The translations under genes and the position numbers were made by a program. A stretch of DNA of 53,811 bases from Bacillota bacterium (GTDB taxonomy: Bacteria > Bacillota_A > Clostridia > Lachnospirales > Lachnospiraceae), in contig JAEZSL010000374.1 of assembly GCA_023443925.1 (NCBI GenBank), positions 1 through 53,811 of the forward strand, written 5' to 3'. Below, in pieces: positions 41,324 to 50,063 of this stretch (position 1 is the first letter of the stretch; the number at the start of each line of letters is the position of its first letter). The notes beneath the pieces were generated by a model. It was given only the letters and a program-made list of their open reading frames with translations. It searched no databases and was not told the origin of the DNA.

Positions 41324-43195
41324 TTACTCTGAACTGCCCCATTTCAACAGTAAGGAAGAGTTGATGATAACGGCGACAGAACCGGCATTATGTACCAGGG
41401 CACCCAGTATTGGATTCAGAATTCCGGCTATGGCCAGGGCAATGGCTATAAAATTCAGAAGTATTGATGCTGCCAGGTTAAAATGTATAGTGCTCATGGT
41501 TTTCTGTGACAACCGCATCAGATGGGGGATTTCTTTGATATCATCACCGACCAATGCAATATCGGCGGCATCAATGGCGATATCACTGCCGACTCCGCCC
41601 ATGGCAATGCCTACCTGCGCCGCCTTCAGTGCGGGAGCATCATTAATACCGTCACCTACCATACAGACCGGTTCTGCTTTATTCTGCAATTCTTTTATTG
41701 CAGTGAGCTTATCCTCCGGAAGGCAGTTGGACCGCAGATTATTAATACCTGCCAGCTTAGCTACATAACCGGCTGCCTGGGGAGCGTCCCCGGTGAGTAA
41801 GACGGTCTGTATTCCAGTTTTATGGATTAAGCGGACAGTTTCTGCCGCATCTTTCCGCAAGGTATCGGATAAGGCAACAAAGCCGGCCGGCTGATTACCG
41901 ATTGCAAGGTATATTACCGTACAGCCTTCTGCTTTTACTGTATCCGCCGATTCTTTCAGACCGGTGTCAAAGGATATACCGTATTCGGAGAACAGAGCTT
42001 CATTCCCCGCTAAAATCGGTATACCGTTAACGGATGCAGTGACACCGCGGCCCGGCAGAAGCTTAAAGTCCTCAGGTTCCTGGGGCAGTCTGCCTTTTTG
42101 TTGTTTATAGTGGGATATTATGGCTTTTCCCAAGGGATGTTCGGAGCGCAGTTCTGCGGCCGCAGCCAATTCAGTCAGCCAATCTTTCGTTATGTCCGGC
42201 ATACAGCTTACGATATGGATTACCGACGGTTTTCCCAACGTCAGGGTTCCGGTTTTATCAAATGCGATACGCTTAATGCCTGCGAGACGTTCCAGTGCAT
42301 CTCCTTCTCGTATAAGAATACCGTGTTTCGTGGCGTTTCCGATGCCTGCCATAATCGCCGTGGGAGTTGCCAGTACTAAGGCACAGGGGCAGAAAACTAC
42401 CAGAATTGTAACTGAACGTATTATTTCACCGGTGGCAAGCCAGGTACCAAGTGCCGTAACCAGTGCGGCTGCTACGATCCAGGTAGCCCATCTGTCAGCA
42501 ATACCAACTATTTTTGCTTTATTTGCGTCCGCTGATTCTACGAGACGTATCATACGCTGAAGGGAACTGTCTTCGCCAACTTTAATAGCAGACATTTCAA
42601 AAGTACCAAATTGATTAACAGTACCGCTAAAGACTTCGTCGCCCTCTCCTTTATCCACCGGCAGAGATTCTCCTGTCATCACAGACTGATCAATTGAAGA
42701 ATGACCTTTCGTAATCCTGCCGTCTACCGCAATGGTTTCACCGGCCAAAACCAGAAGGGTGTCACCAAGCTTGATTTGATCTGCGGGTATTATGCGGTTT
42801 TCACCGTTTTCAATAATTCTAGCGGTGGAAGGAGTAAGGTGGACCAGCCTTTCAATGCCGGCCCTGGCTTTTGCGACGGTACGTTCTTCCAGATAGGCTC
42901 CTACCGCCATAATAAATGCGATTTCCCCTGCCGCAAAGATTTCACCGGTAAAAACTGAGGCGGCCAGAGCAATGGATACAAGAACATCAGCTTTTATATC
43001 AAACTCGGTTGCCAGCCCGATTATGGCACCTTTTATAATGGGAATACCGCAAAGCAGTATGGCAATCCAGGCTGTGTCAAAGGGAAGCTTGCCGGCATAA
43101 AAAAAACTGATAATCAGTGCCGGCAGGGACAGGCATAAAAATAGTATGGTGCGTTTTTCTTCATCTTTTATTAATTGTAACATATACTTATACAT
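41324..43195 (-). CDS. P1B-type heavy-metal ATPase
   Basis: A 623-aa metal-exporting ATPase without an N-terminal heavy-metal domain. The transmembrane metal site is VFCPCALVLATPTA with Cys269-Pro-Cys271. The phosphorylated Asp313 is in DKTGTLTLG, TGES is at about 174-177, and GDGINDAPALK is the hinge. The last membrane segment HNAGSVAVIINSS lacks the Met/Ser-rich motif of Cu(I) ATPases and resembles HN-x-x-S motifs of other P1B groups, so the metal is uncertain. It is 184 bases downstream of csoR on the same strand and behind its own operator cluster. Confidence 0.9.
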   Translation of the reverse strand: MYKYMLQLIKDEEKRTILFLCLSLPALIISFFYAGKLPFDTAWIAILLCGIPIIKGAIIGLATEFDIKADVLVSIALAASVFTGEIFAAGEIAFIMAVGAYLEERTVAKARAGIERLVHLTPSTARIIENGENRIIPADQIKLGDTLLVLAGETIAVDGRITKGHSSIDQSVMTGESLPVDKGEGDEVFSGTVNQFGTFEMSAIKVGEDSSLQRMIRLVESADANKAKIVGIADRWATWIVAAALVTALGTWLATGEIIRSVTILVVFCPCALVLATPTAIMAGIGNATKHGILIREGDALERLAGIKRIAFDKTGTLTLGKPSVIHIVSCMPDITKDWLTELAAAAELRSEHPLGKAIISHYKQQKGRLPQEPEDFKLLPGRGVTASVNGIPILAGNEALFSEYGISFDTGLKESADTVKAEGCTVIYLAIGNQPAGFVALSDTLRKDAAETVRLIHKTGIQTVLLTGDAPQAAGYVAKLAGINNLRSNCLPEDKLTAIKELQNKAEPVCMVGDGINDAPALKAAQVGIAMGGVGSDIAIDAADIALVGDDIKEIPHLMRLSQKTMSTIHFNLAASILLNFIAIALAIAGILNPILGALVHNAGSVAVIINSSLLLKWGSSE

Positions 43196-43208
43196 ACGCT
43201 CCTTTCAT

Positions 43209-43249
43209 ATACCTATGGGGGTATGGGTATATTATACCCATAGGGGTAT
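43209..43249. promoter_or_regulatory. CsoR operators of the ATPase gene
   Basis: Two copies of the dyad ATACCxATxGGGGTAT (43209-43224 and 43234-43249) flank GGGTATATTATACCC. This A/T-GGG-type dyad is the usual form of CsoR-family operators. It lies 14 bases upstream of the ATPase start, where a repressor would block transcription. Confidence 0.8.
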
Positions 43250-43260
43250 GCTCTGTCAAT

Positions 43261-43338
43261 AAAAAAACTGCTGCAAATTTATAAATGCAACTCTATGAGA
43301 AATCGTTCCATAAAGATATATTTATGCATTTGCAGCAG
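43261..43338 (-). terminator. csoR terminator
   Basis: On the minus strand CTGCTGCAAAT pairs with ATTTGCAGCAG around a large loop and is followed by seven T. It separates csoR from the ATPase gene, which has its own operators. Confidence 0.75.
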
Positions 43339-43379
43339 CTTGGTTTATCGCTTTTTAAAAGAAATAGATCATGAAAGGA

Positions 43380-43655
43380 TTATGTCATTCTGGAAAAATG
43401 TTCGACCGCTTTTGTAAAGTCGGCTATGATTTTATCAGCATCACCATGTTCAATACCTTCTCTGACACAGTGATTAATATGTCCTTCCAGAATAACCTGC
43501 CCGACTTTATGCAGAGCATTCTTGGCGGCATTGATTTGTATTAATACATCCTCACAAGGAATATCTTCATCAACCATCTTATCAATTGCCTTTATTTGTC
43601 CCATTATTTTATTGATCCGCCGGTGTAAATTATCCGAGTCCATGCATTGACGCAT
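43380..43655 (-). CDS. csoR: CsoR/RcnR-family copper-type repressor
   Basis: A 91-aa helical repressor. The metal ligands of the Cu(I) fingerprint, Cys34, His59 and Cys63 (C-x24-H-x3-C), are present in IPCEDVL and LEGHINHC. CsoR releases its operator when Cu(I) binds. A second operator cluster at 43672 sits before its own start. The Cu-type ligand set suggests the ATPase is in a copper regulon. Confidence 0.92.
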   Translation of the reverse strand: MRQCMDSDNLHRRINKIMGQIKAIDKMVDEDIPCEDVLIQINAAKNALHKVGQVILEGHINHCVREGIEHGDADKIIADFTKAVEHFSRMT

Positions 43656-43671
43656 ACAAAAACCTCCTTTA

Positions 43672-43737
43672 ATACCTATAGGGGTAATATACTGTACGGG
43701 ATATACCTATAAGGGTAATATACCTGTACGGGTATAT
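43672..43737. promoter_or_regulatory. CsoR operator cluster upstream of csoR
   Basis: Several copies of ATACCTATAxGGGTAAT and related TACCTGTACGGGTATA half dyads occupy the region just before csoR on the minus strand, implying autorepression. Confidence 0.75.
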
Positions 43738-43963
43738 ATCAAAGTATAGCATTGAGGATGTGTTTCGTCAACCAAAGTAAGTTTTTTGCAGCAAAAGTAA
43801 GTTTTTTGCAGGTCTAAGAGGTAAAATTATAGACTTGTGGTCAAATTTGCCATAAGATAAATAGCTAAACTTATTCAAAGATAAGATTGAAAATTGGTAG
43901 AAAATGTATTACTATGCTTTTAACGGTTAATAAATTATTTATTAGGGAGATCAAAAAATTAAG

Positions 43964-45610
43964 GTGATGTTAATAACAATAATAATATTATTTATAGTAT
44001 TGATAATAGCAATTACTACGGATCAAAAGTCAATAAATAATAAACTTCGGAAATGGAATAGAGAACACTACGGCAAAAAACCTGCAGAAGTCCATTGTGA
44101 TTGGGAAAAAATCGGGTACTTTTGGAGTGAATATGGTGATTCAGTATCAAATGAAGAGAAGCTTGATGATATAACGTGGAATGACCTGGAAATGGATCAT
44201 TTATTTAACAGAATTAATACTTGTCTATCTTTTGCAGGTGAACAGATATTATATTATACACTCCATTGTTTGAAAAAAAAGGATTCGGATACAGAAGAAA
44301 GGTTAGAAGCAAAAATAAACTTCTTTAAGAACAAGGATCAGGAAAGAGAAGAGATTCAATTAGTATTAAGCAAACTTAGTAAAGTTGATGGCTATTACCT
44401 GTTGCCGATGTTTGTAAATAAGTTAGAGGCATTTAGAATTCCTGGCATCCGGGGATACCGTTTCATGCAGATAATATTGCTGATATCCATTATTCCGGCT
44501 ATTATATTACTTAATCCAGTTTATCTTATTATAACCTTAGGTATATTTTTAATAAATATGCTGATTTATGCCATTAATAAATCAAAGTATGAGGTGGTTC
44601 TTGATACACTGAATGCTGTCATTGGTATAGTTAAAGCCGGAGGTCAAATAGCTGATACAAAAAAGTTCTCATATGAGGATAAATTCCATGACTTAAAGGA
44701 AAAGGTAAGTTTATTCAAAGAATTGACACATATGATCGGAAGTTTAAAAAGAAGTAAAGAAATAAGTTTATCCGGTAGTTTTGAAGCAATTATGTATGAT
44801 TACCTGGTAGGAGCCACCTTATGGGACTTCGTTAAATATGAGCGGATTATGCATATATTACAAGGAAAGCAAAATGAATTTATAGATCTGTATGAAAAGA
44901 TTGGCGAAATAGACATGGCTATCGCGGCAGCCTCCTTTCGTACAAGCCTCACATTATATTGTACACCTACATTTTCTGAGGAACCTGTATTACAAATGGA
45001 GGATTTATATCATCCACTAATCGAAACTCCTGTATATAATACAGTTACCTTAGACAAAAGCTGCATTATAACCGGTTCAAATGCATCCGGCAAGTCTACG
45101 TTTATAAAAGCTGTGGCAATCAATGTTATTCTTGCCCAAAGCCTTCATACCTGTATGGCAAAAAAAATGATTTTACCATATGCAAGTGTTATAACATCCA
45201 TGGCTGTACGTGATAATTTAATGTCAGGTGAAAGCTATTATATAAAAGAAATAAAATATTTAAATCGAATCATACAAAGTTTGCATGAGGAACGATTTAT
45301 TATCTGTGCAATTGATGAGATTTTAAGGGGAACGAATACGGAAGAGAGAATTACAGCCTCTACAGCCATATTAAAGTATTTAAGCAAAAAGAATTGTATT
45401 GCAATTGTTGCTTCCCATGATTTTGAGTTAACGGTGAGATTAAATAAATTATATGATAATTATCACTTCAGCGAAAAAATACTCGACAACGATATTGTCT
45501 TTGAATATAAGATCTACGAAGGAGCAACTGCTTCAAAAAATGCAATCAAACTTTTGGAATTAATGAAATTCCCCAGTGAAATAATTGAAGAGGCAAGAAA
45601 TCCATTATAA
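43964..45610 (+). CDS. membrane-anchored MutS-like ATPase
   Basis: A 548-aa protein. A hydrophobic helix (about 3-18) starts the protein and two more (about 167-203) lie in the middle. The C-terminal MutS domain V ATPase is intact: Walker A GSNASGKST (371-379), Walker B IICAIDE (446-452) with RGTNTEERI, and VASHDFEL. The mismatch-recognition N-terminal domain and F-x-E motif are absent, so it is not MutS1. It probably acts at the membrane rather than in DNA repair. GTG 43964 or ATG 43967 could start it; a weak AGGGAGA lies upstream. The gene has lower G+C than its neighbours. Confidence 0.8.
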   Translation: MMLITIIILFIVLIIAITTDQKSINNKLRKWNREHYGKKPAEVHCDWEKIGYFWSEYGDSVSNEEKLDDITWNDLEMDHLFNRINTCLSFAGEQILYYTLHCLKKKDSDTEERLEAKINFFKNKDQEREEIQLVLSKLSKVDGYYLLPMFVNKLEAFRIPGIRGYRFMQIILLISIIPAIILLNPVYLIITLGIFLINMLIYAINKSKYEVVLDTLNAVIGIVKAGGQIADTKKFSYEDKFHDLKEKVSLFKELTHMIGSLKRSKEISLSGSFEAIMYDYLVGATLWDFVKYERIMHILQGKQNEFIDLYEKIGEIDMAIAAASFRTSLTLYCTPTFSEEPVLQMEDLYHPLIETPVYNTVTLDKSCIITGSNASGKSTFIKAVAINVILAQSLHTCMAKKMILPYASVITSMAVRDNLMSGESYYIKEIKYLNRIIQSLHEERFIICAIDEILRGTNTEERITASTAILKYLSKKNCIAIVASHDFELTVRLNKLYDNYHFSEKILDNDIVFEYKIYEGATASKNAIKLLELMKFPSEIIEEARNPL

Positions 45611-45632
45611 TAAGGCAAAATATCCGAACATG

Positions 45633-45686
45633 AAAAAGAACTGATTCATCCACGGTAAAGTAAAGTGGATGAATCAGTTCTTTTTT
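45633..45686. terminator. shared bidirectional terminator
   Basis: A perfect 21-bp stem (45633-45653 with 45665-45685) with an 11-base loop has A and T runs on opposite sides. It ends both the MutS-like gene and the NapH-like gene. Confidence 0.92.
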
Positions 45687-45697
45687 CGACCAGTTCT

Positions 45698-46420
45698 TTA
45701 ATCTTTAAAGGTTAACTGAATTATTTTTTGGGGACAGCCGTCAGCGCATTCACCGCATAAGATGCATTCCGTATTCTTCATGGATTTTTCCTGTACCATC
45801 CGGTGGACTTCCAGACTCATAGGGCAATTTCGGGTACATTTTTTACAATTGATACAGCCCGCCGGTTCGGAAGCTAAATGCAGAGCAGGAAATTTTAAGG
45901 CCCGGCTTAATTTAGTACCAATAATCATGAAAGGCGCCATCCAGCAAATGGTATGGCACATGCCCCTTCTTCCGGTAATAAGAGCCAGCAGGGTAATCAA
46001 AGCGGTAATTGCGAAGTATGTAAACAAACCCAGAAGACCTGCTGCGGAGATACCGTGTTCCGTCATATAGAAGAAATCCACGGAGGCAATACCGCCGGCA
46101 TGGATAAATGCAAAAAGGATTCCGGCTAACCAGGGTACCCAGATTATATATTTAATCCAATTACTTTTTCCGGATACCTTTTTATCTACAGCTAATCTGC
46201 AGCAATCCTGCAATCCTCCGGCAGGACAGAGCCAGCTGCAGAAGGCCCGGCCGAAGAATAGCGAGAACAAAAATAATGCCGCAAATACCAGGAAGCTTCC
46301 GGTAATAATACCTGCTAATCCGCCCATTATAAGCAGATAAGGGGATAAATAATACAGTGTGACCGGAAATAGTAAAAAAGAGAGAAGCAGAAATAATTTA
46401 CGTAGATTTTGACGTTTCAT
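45698..46420 (-). CDS. NapH-like membrane ferredoxin
   Basis: A 240-aa protein with four or five transmembrane helices. A CSWLCPAGGLQDCC motif lies in the first half (F-C-S-W-L-C-P is the family hallmark). Two 4Fe-4S motifs follow: GCINCKKCTRNCP and ECILCGECADGCP. It probably passes electrons across the membrane to a partner such as an FMN_bind protein; ApbE-modified proteins often work with this family. The gene stands alone with a terminator shared with the MutS-like gene. Confidence 0.88.
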   Translation of the reverse strand: MKRQNLRKLFLLLSFLLFPVTLYYLSPYLLIMGGLAGIITGSFLVFAALFLFSLFFGRAFCSWLCPAGGLQDCCRLAVDKKVSGKSNWIKYIIWVPWLAGILFAFIHAGGIASVDFFYMTEHGISAAGLLGLFTYFAITALITLLALITGRRGMCHTICWMAPFMIIGTKLSRALKFPALHLASEPAGCINCKKCTRNCPMSLEVHRMVQEKSMKNTECILCGECADGCPQKIIQLTFKD

Positions 46421-46512
46421 AATCGTGTCCTTTCATTCAGAGTACTCAGCAATGTTTAGCAATAGGAGTTATGGAGCTAAGTATTAGGCTTTTTAAGCAA
46501 TTTCGTTAATAT

Positions 46513-46542
46513 AACTATATCATGATGATATAGTTTCGTCAA
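46513..46542 (-). promoter_or_regulatory. promoter with perfect dyad before the NapH-like gene
   Basis: On the minus strand TTGACG (46542-46537), a 17-base spacer and TATAGT (46519-46514) form a promoter. A perfect 10-bp dyad AACTATATCA/TGATATAGTT (46513-46535) covers the spacer and -10. A repressor binding there would block transcription; no obvious regulator gene adjoins it. Confidence 0.7.
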
Positions 46543-46744
46543 GATTTTTTATAAGCTCTTAAACGCATGAACAGTTTATTACTGTAAATAATAAAGTTAT
46601 AATTTCAATTTTGTATATTTTATTGTACAATATAGATAAAAGAACAGCTTGAAAAAAGGTTATGATTCGTAAGAATGACAGAACAGACCAGGATTAATAT
46701 TTTACAGGTCATTTTCTTAGTCATTATGTACTGGAGGTAAGCGG

Positions 46745-48259
46745 ATGTTTTATAATAGTACTCATAAAGTAAAATTACATTTAATTAAGATACTGGTAAC
46801 AGCCGCTGCTGTTATCCTGCTGCTCTCTGCCTGTTCTAATACCGCAAAACCTCGTGAAGATACGGCACCTGACGTTTCTGTAAATTTAAAAGGGACTAGT
46901 CTTGAGAATCTGGAATTACCGGAGACTTATAACATACGGCAGTTTGAAGGGATAACCCTGAATTTTATTGTTGAAAATAATTTAAATGCCAATATTCTAA
47001 CCCATGAAAGCGAGGAATTCTCTGAAGTAACCGGGATTAATGTTAATGTGAGGGCAGTTGATTTTGAAACTCTGATTCAAAAAATTAATCTGGACTTTAT
47101 AACCCAGGCCGGAAAATATCAGCTGGTTTATGTTGATCCTTACCAGACCTTAAACCGTTTTTATAATTATCTGGAAGTGTTAAATCCCTATAATCTGGCG
47201 CCGGACGAGCCTCATATTACAGGATTTATGCAGGATTTCATTGATTTTCAGGCCGCGGTATGTTCCTACTTTTTAAACAAGGACCAGGTCTATACCATAC
47301 CTTTTGACAGTACTACCATGATACTTTTTTACCGTAAGGATATCTTTGAAAAATATAAGTCAAATATGAAAGAAGCACTTGGTTATGAACCGGTACCTGG
47401 GTCAAAAGACTTTACCTGGGAAAGATACTGTGAAGTGGCAAAATGGATTGATGATAATGTTCCAGGGGATGAAGTAAAATACGGCAGCGGACTTATGGCC
47501 CAGGAACATAATTCAATTTTTTGTGAATTCTCAAACATCCTGTCGGCTTACGGAGGAGATTACTTCCTGGATAAGAATATTAATACCGTTGGGATATCCC
47601 GTTACAGGCAGATTAATACCCTCAACGTCAATTTCCGCCAGGCACTGGATGTATATAAACAGGTAGCAAAGGTGTCGGCTCCGGAAAGTTTAAACTGGAA
47701 CTGGTCGGATTCCGCCAATGCTTTCCGTAACGGGGAAATTGCCATGATGGCGAATTGGGATGAGAATTATACTTATGTGGAAGATAACCTTCTGTCCAAA
47801 GTTGCCGGTAAGGTAGGCTACTCCATTTTACCCTACGGTGATTTCAAAAGCAGCAATATTTACGGCGGTTCCGGCATTGGAATTAATAAATACGCAACAG
47901 AAGCGGAGAAAAAGGCTGCCTGGCTGTATATCGTCTGGGCAACTACGAAGGAGATGCAGCTAAAAGTATTTCTGCATCCGGAGGGAGGAAGCCTGCCTAC
48001 CAGAAAATCAGCTTATGAGAAGCTGAACAACACGGAGCCGTTAAATGTATTAAATACCATAACTGATAAAGAAGCCATAACTGAGTTTAAGGATGCGGTG
48101 CAAAATGCCTGGGATAAAGAAAACATTTATCTAAGGCCCAAGACCTCGGATTTTTATGATGCCGAAAAGATTCTGATTCATAATTTACATCAGATGCTGG
48201 TGGGCGACCTGGACAGTTATGAAGTCAGTATGAAAATATATAAGGATCTGATGCAGTAG
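46745..48259 (+). CDS. ABC sugar solute-binding lipoprotein (family 1-like)
   Basis: A 504-aa lipoprotein with lipobox LLSAC, giving lipid-modified Cys30. The mature protein matches SBP_bac_1-type sugar-binding proteins: VTGINVNVRAVDF, AKWIDDN and YGGSGIGINKYATEAEKKAAWLYI are typical. It starts an operon with the YesM/YesN pair (28 bases apart). The transport ATPase downstream is of the RbsA/MglA type that normally works with a different SBP family, so this lipoprotein may instead be a sensor subunit. A GGAGG site precedes the ATG. Confidence 0.88.
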   Translation: MFYNSTHKVKLHLIKILVTAAAVILLLSACSNTAKPREDTAPDVSVNLKGTSLENLELPETYNIRQFEGITLNFIVENNLNANILTHESEEFSEVTGINVNVRAVDFETLIQKINLDFITQAGKYQLVYVDPYQTLNRFYNYLEVLNPYNLAPDEPHITGFMQDFIDFQAAVCSYFLNKDQVYTIPFDSTTMILFYRKDIFEKYKSNMKEALGYEPVPGSKDFTWERYCEVAKWIDDNVPGDEVKYGSGLMAQEHNSIFCEFSNILSAYGGDYFLDKNINTVGISRYRQINTLNVNFRQALDVYKQVAKVSAPESLNWNWSDSANAFRNGEIAMMANWDENYTYVEDNLLSKVAGKVGYSILPYGDFKSSNIYGGSGIGINKYATEAEKKAAWLYIVWATTKEMQLKVFLHPEGGSLPTRKSAYEKLNNTEPLNVLNTITDKEAITEFKDAVQNAWDKENIYLRPKTSDFYDAEKILIHNLHQMLVGDLDSYEVSMKIYKDLMQ

Positions 48260-48287
48260 GACATTACTTAAGAAGGGAAGGCAGAAC

Positions 48288-50039
48288 ATGAAAAAAGTAA
48301 AAATTTACAATGCACTGAGGGTCAAGCTCGGTATCATTGCGGCCATTTTAATTGTCCTGCCGGTAATCACCATATCCTTTTCCTATTCCAGAACGGTAAA
48401 AAAGATTATCCAGAATAAATATACGGTATCTGAAACCCAGTCCGTATATGAGACAGGAGAAAAAATTAATTTTATACTGGATGATCTGGAAGAGTTTTCA
48501 ACTCTGATTATCTCAAATAGTACGCTGCTTAAAATGCTGCAGAATTCTGACCAATATTCCCAGGATGAGTTTGATAATGTGTTGAGAACCTTTATTACCT
48601 CCAGAGATGATATTGAGTCCATAGACCTGGTGCAGGGAGATAATTATTATTATGCCGGTGTAAATAAAATTGGCACCGCCGTTCAAATCAGCGCGGAGCT
48701 GGAGAAATCCTCCGGCCAGCCTATCTGGATGCCCACTACCCACAAAATGATTGAAATCCTTTCCGGAAAATTTGATAAACTATATTTTACTATGGGACGG
48801 AAGGTGATTGATTTTAATACGTTAAAAGACTACGGATATCTGAGATTTGATTTTGAAGAAGCGATTTTGCAAAATGAATATTCCGGTTTGCTGGAGGATA
48901 GGCCAAAAGATTATTCGCAGGTATTTATCTGCGATAAAAAAGGCAGGATAATCAGTCATCCGAATAAAATCAAAATCGGCCAGTCTATAAAGGCAGAACC
49001 TTACGCCACCCAAATTCTAGATGACAATAAAGGGCATAATTACGTACTGTATAAAACGGATACGGATCAGATTGCCATTTATTCTACGATACAAAGTAAT
49101 GGCTGGAAGATAATCAAGACACTGTCTACAAGCTATTTGTACCAGGAGATTAACCAAATACAGACCTATCTTATCTTAGGGGGAATTATATATGTGGGAG
49201 TAATCCTGCTATTTATGCTGATTTTTTCCATTCGGTATACGGAACCTATGATGAAGATGATGGCGGTCATTAAAAAAGTGGAACAAGGAGATTTAACCGC
49301 CCGGACGGAGATACAGTCCAGTGACGAGCTTGGACAGCTGGGAATCAGCCTGAATAATATGATTGGGGAAATGCAGATACTGATTGACAAATTGGTACAG
49401 GAAGAGCATGAGAAAAAAGAAGTGGAACTGGAGGCACTCCATGCCCAGATCAATCCTCATTTTCTATATAATACACTAAACACCATTAAATGGATGGCTA
49501 AGATCCAGGGTAATACCAGCGTCAGCAAATCTATAACAGCTCTTATTAAACTGCTGCGGATCAGTACCAATCTTGGCAGGGATATGATTACCTTAAGAGA
49601 AGAGTTAGATTATGTGGAAAATTACATTATTATTCAGAAACTCAGGTTTAACCAAACCGTTAACCTGACCCGGTCCATAGAAGAAGAATGCCTTGATTTA
49701 TCTGTTCCCAAGCTGATTTTACAGCCCATTGTGGAAAATTCAATTATCTATGGGCTACAGGATGAAAGACAGGAAATTAATATCTTAATAACCGGCTTCA
49801 TTAAAGACGGTCAGTTGATCATTGAGATTCATGATGATGGGCCGGGCATTGAAGACGAGGTTTTAAAAAATATATTCTCTGATTCTACGGATAAAAATAA
49901 ATTCAGCAAGGTAGGAATCAATAATGTCAATCACCGCATTCGGCTGTACTGCGGCAATGAGTATGGATTGAGTATTAAAACAGAACTGGGTGTAGGTACC
50001 GTAGTACAGGTCAGATTATCCGTGCATACAGGTAACTGA
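48288..50039 (+). CDS. sensor histidine kinase, YesM type
   Basis: A 583-aa kinase. An N-terminal transmembrane helix (about 14-32) precedes an extracellular dCACHE-like sensor (about 35-285). A second helix (about 293-314) leads to a HAMP domain and the HisKA_5 box HAQINPHFLYNTLN with phosphoacceptor His391. The C-terminal HATPase_c has the N-box NSIIYGL, G1 DDGPGIED and G2 SKVGINNV. It presumably phosphorylates the next gene product in response to a sugar sensed with the lipoprotein. Confidence 0.95.
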   Translation: MKKVKIYNALRVKLGIIAAILIVLPVITISFSYSRTVKKIIQNKYTVSETQSVYETGEKINFILDDLEEFSTLIISNSTLLKMLQNSDQYSQDEFDNVLRTFITSRDDIESIDLVQGDNYYYAGVNKIGTAVQISAELEKSSGQPIWMPTTHKMIEILSGKFDKLYFTMGRKVIDFNTLKDYGYLRFDFEEAILQNEYSGLLEDRPKDYSQVFICDKKGRIISHPNKIKIGQSIKAEPYATQILDDNKGHNYVLYKTDTDQIAIYSTIQSNGWKIIKTLSTSYLYQEINQIQTYLILGGIIYVGVILLFMLIFSIRYTEPMMKMMAVIKKVEQGDLTARTEIQSSDELGQLGISLNNMIGEMQILIDKLVQEEHEKKEVELEALHAQINPHFLYNTLNTIKWMAKIQGNTSVSKSITALIKLLRISTNLGRDMITLREELDYVENYIIIQKLRFNQTVNLTRSIEEECLDLSVPKLILQPIVENSIIYGLQDERQEINILITGFIKDGQLIIEIHDDGPGIEDEVLKNIFSDSTDKNKFSKVGINNVNHRIRLYCGNEYGLSIKTELGVGTVVQVRLSVHTGN

Positions 50040-50063
50040 CGGTTTGACAGAGGAGGTGTGTTT

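Noticed and set aside
42120..42560. 146-aa plus-strand ORF inside the metal ATPase
   Set aside because: Opposite-strand shadow of the strongly conserved ATPase.
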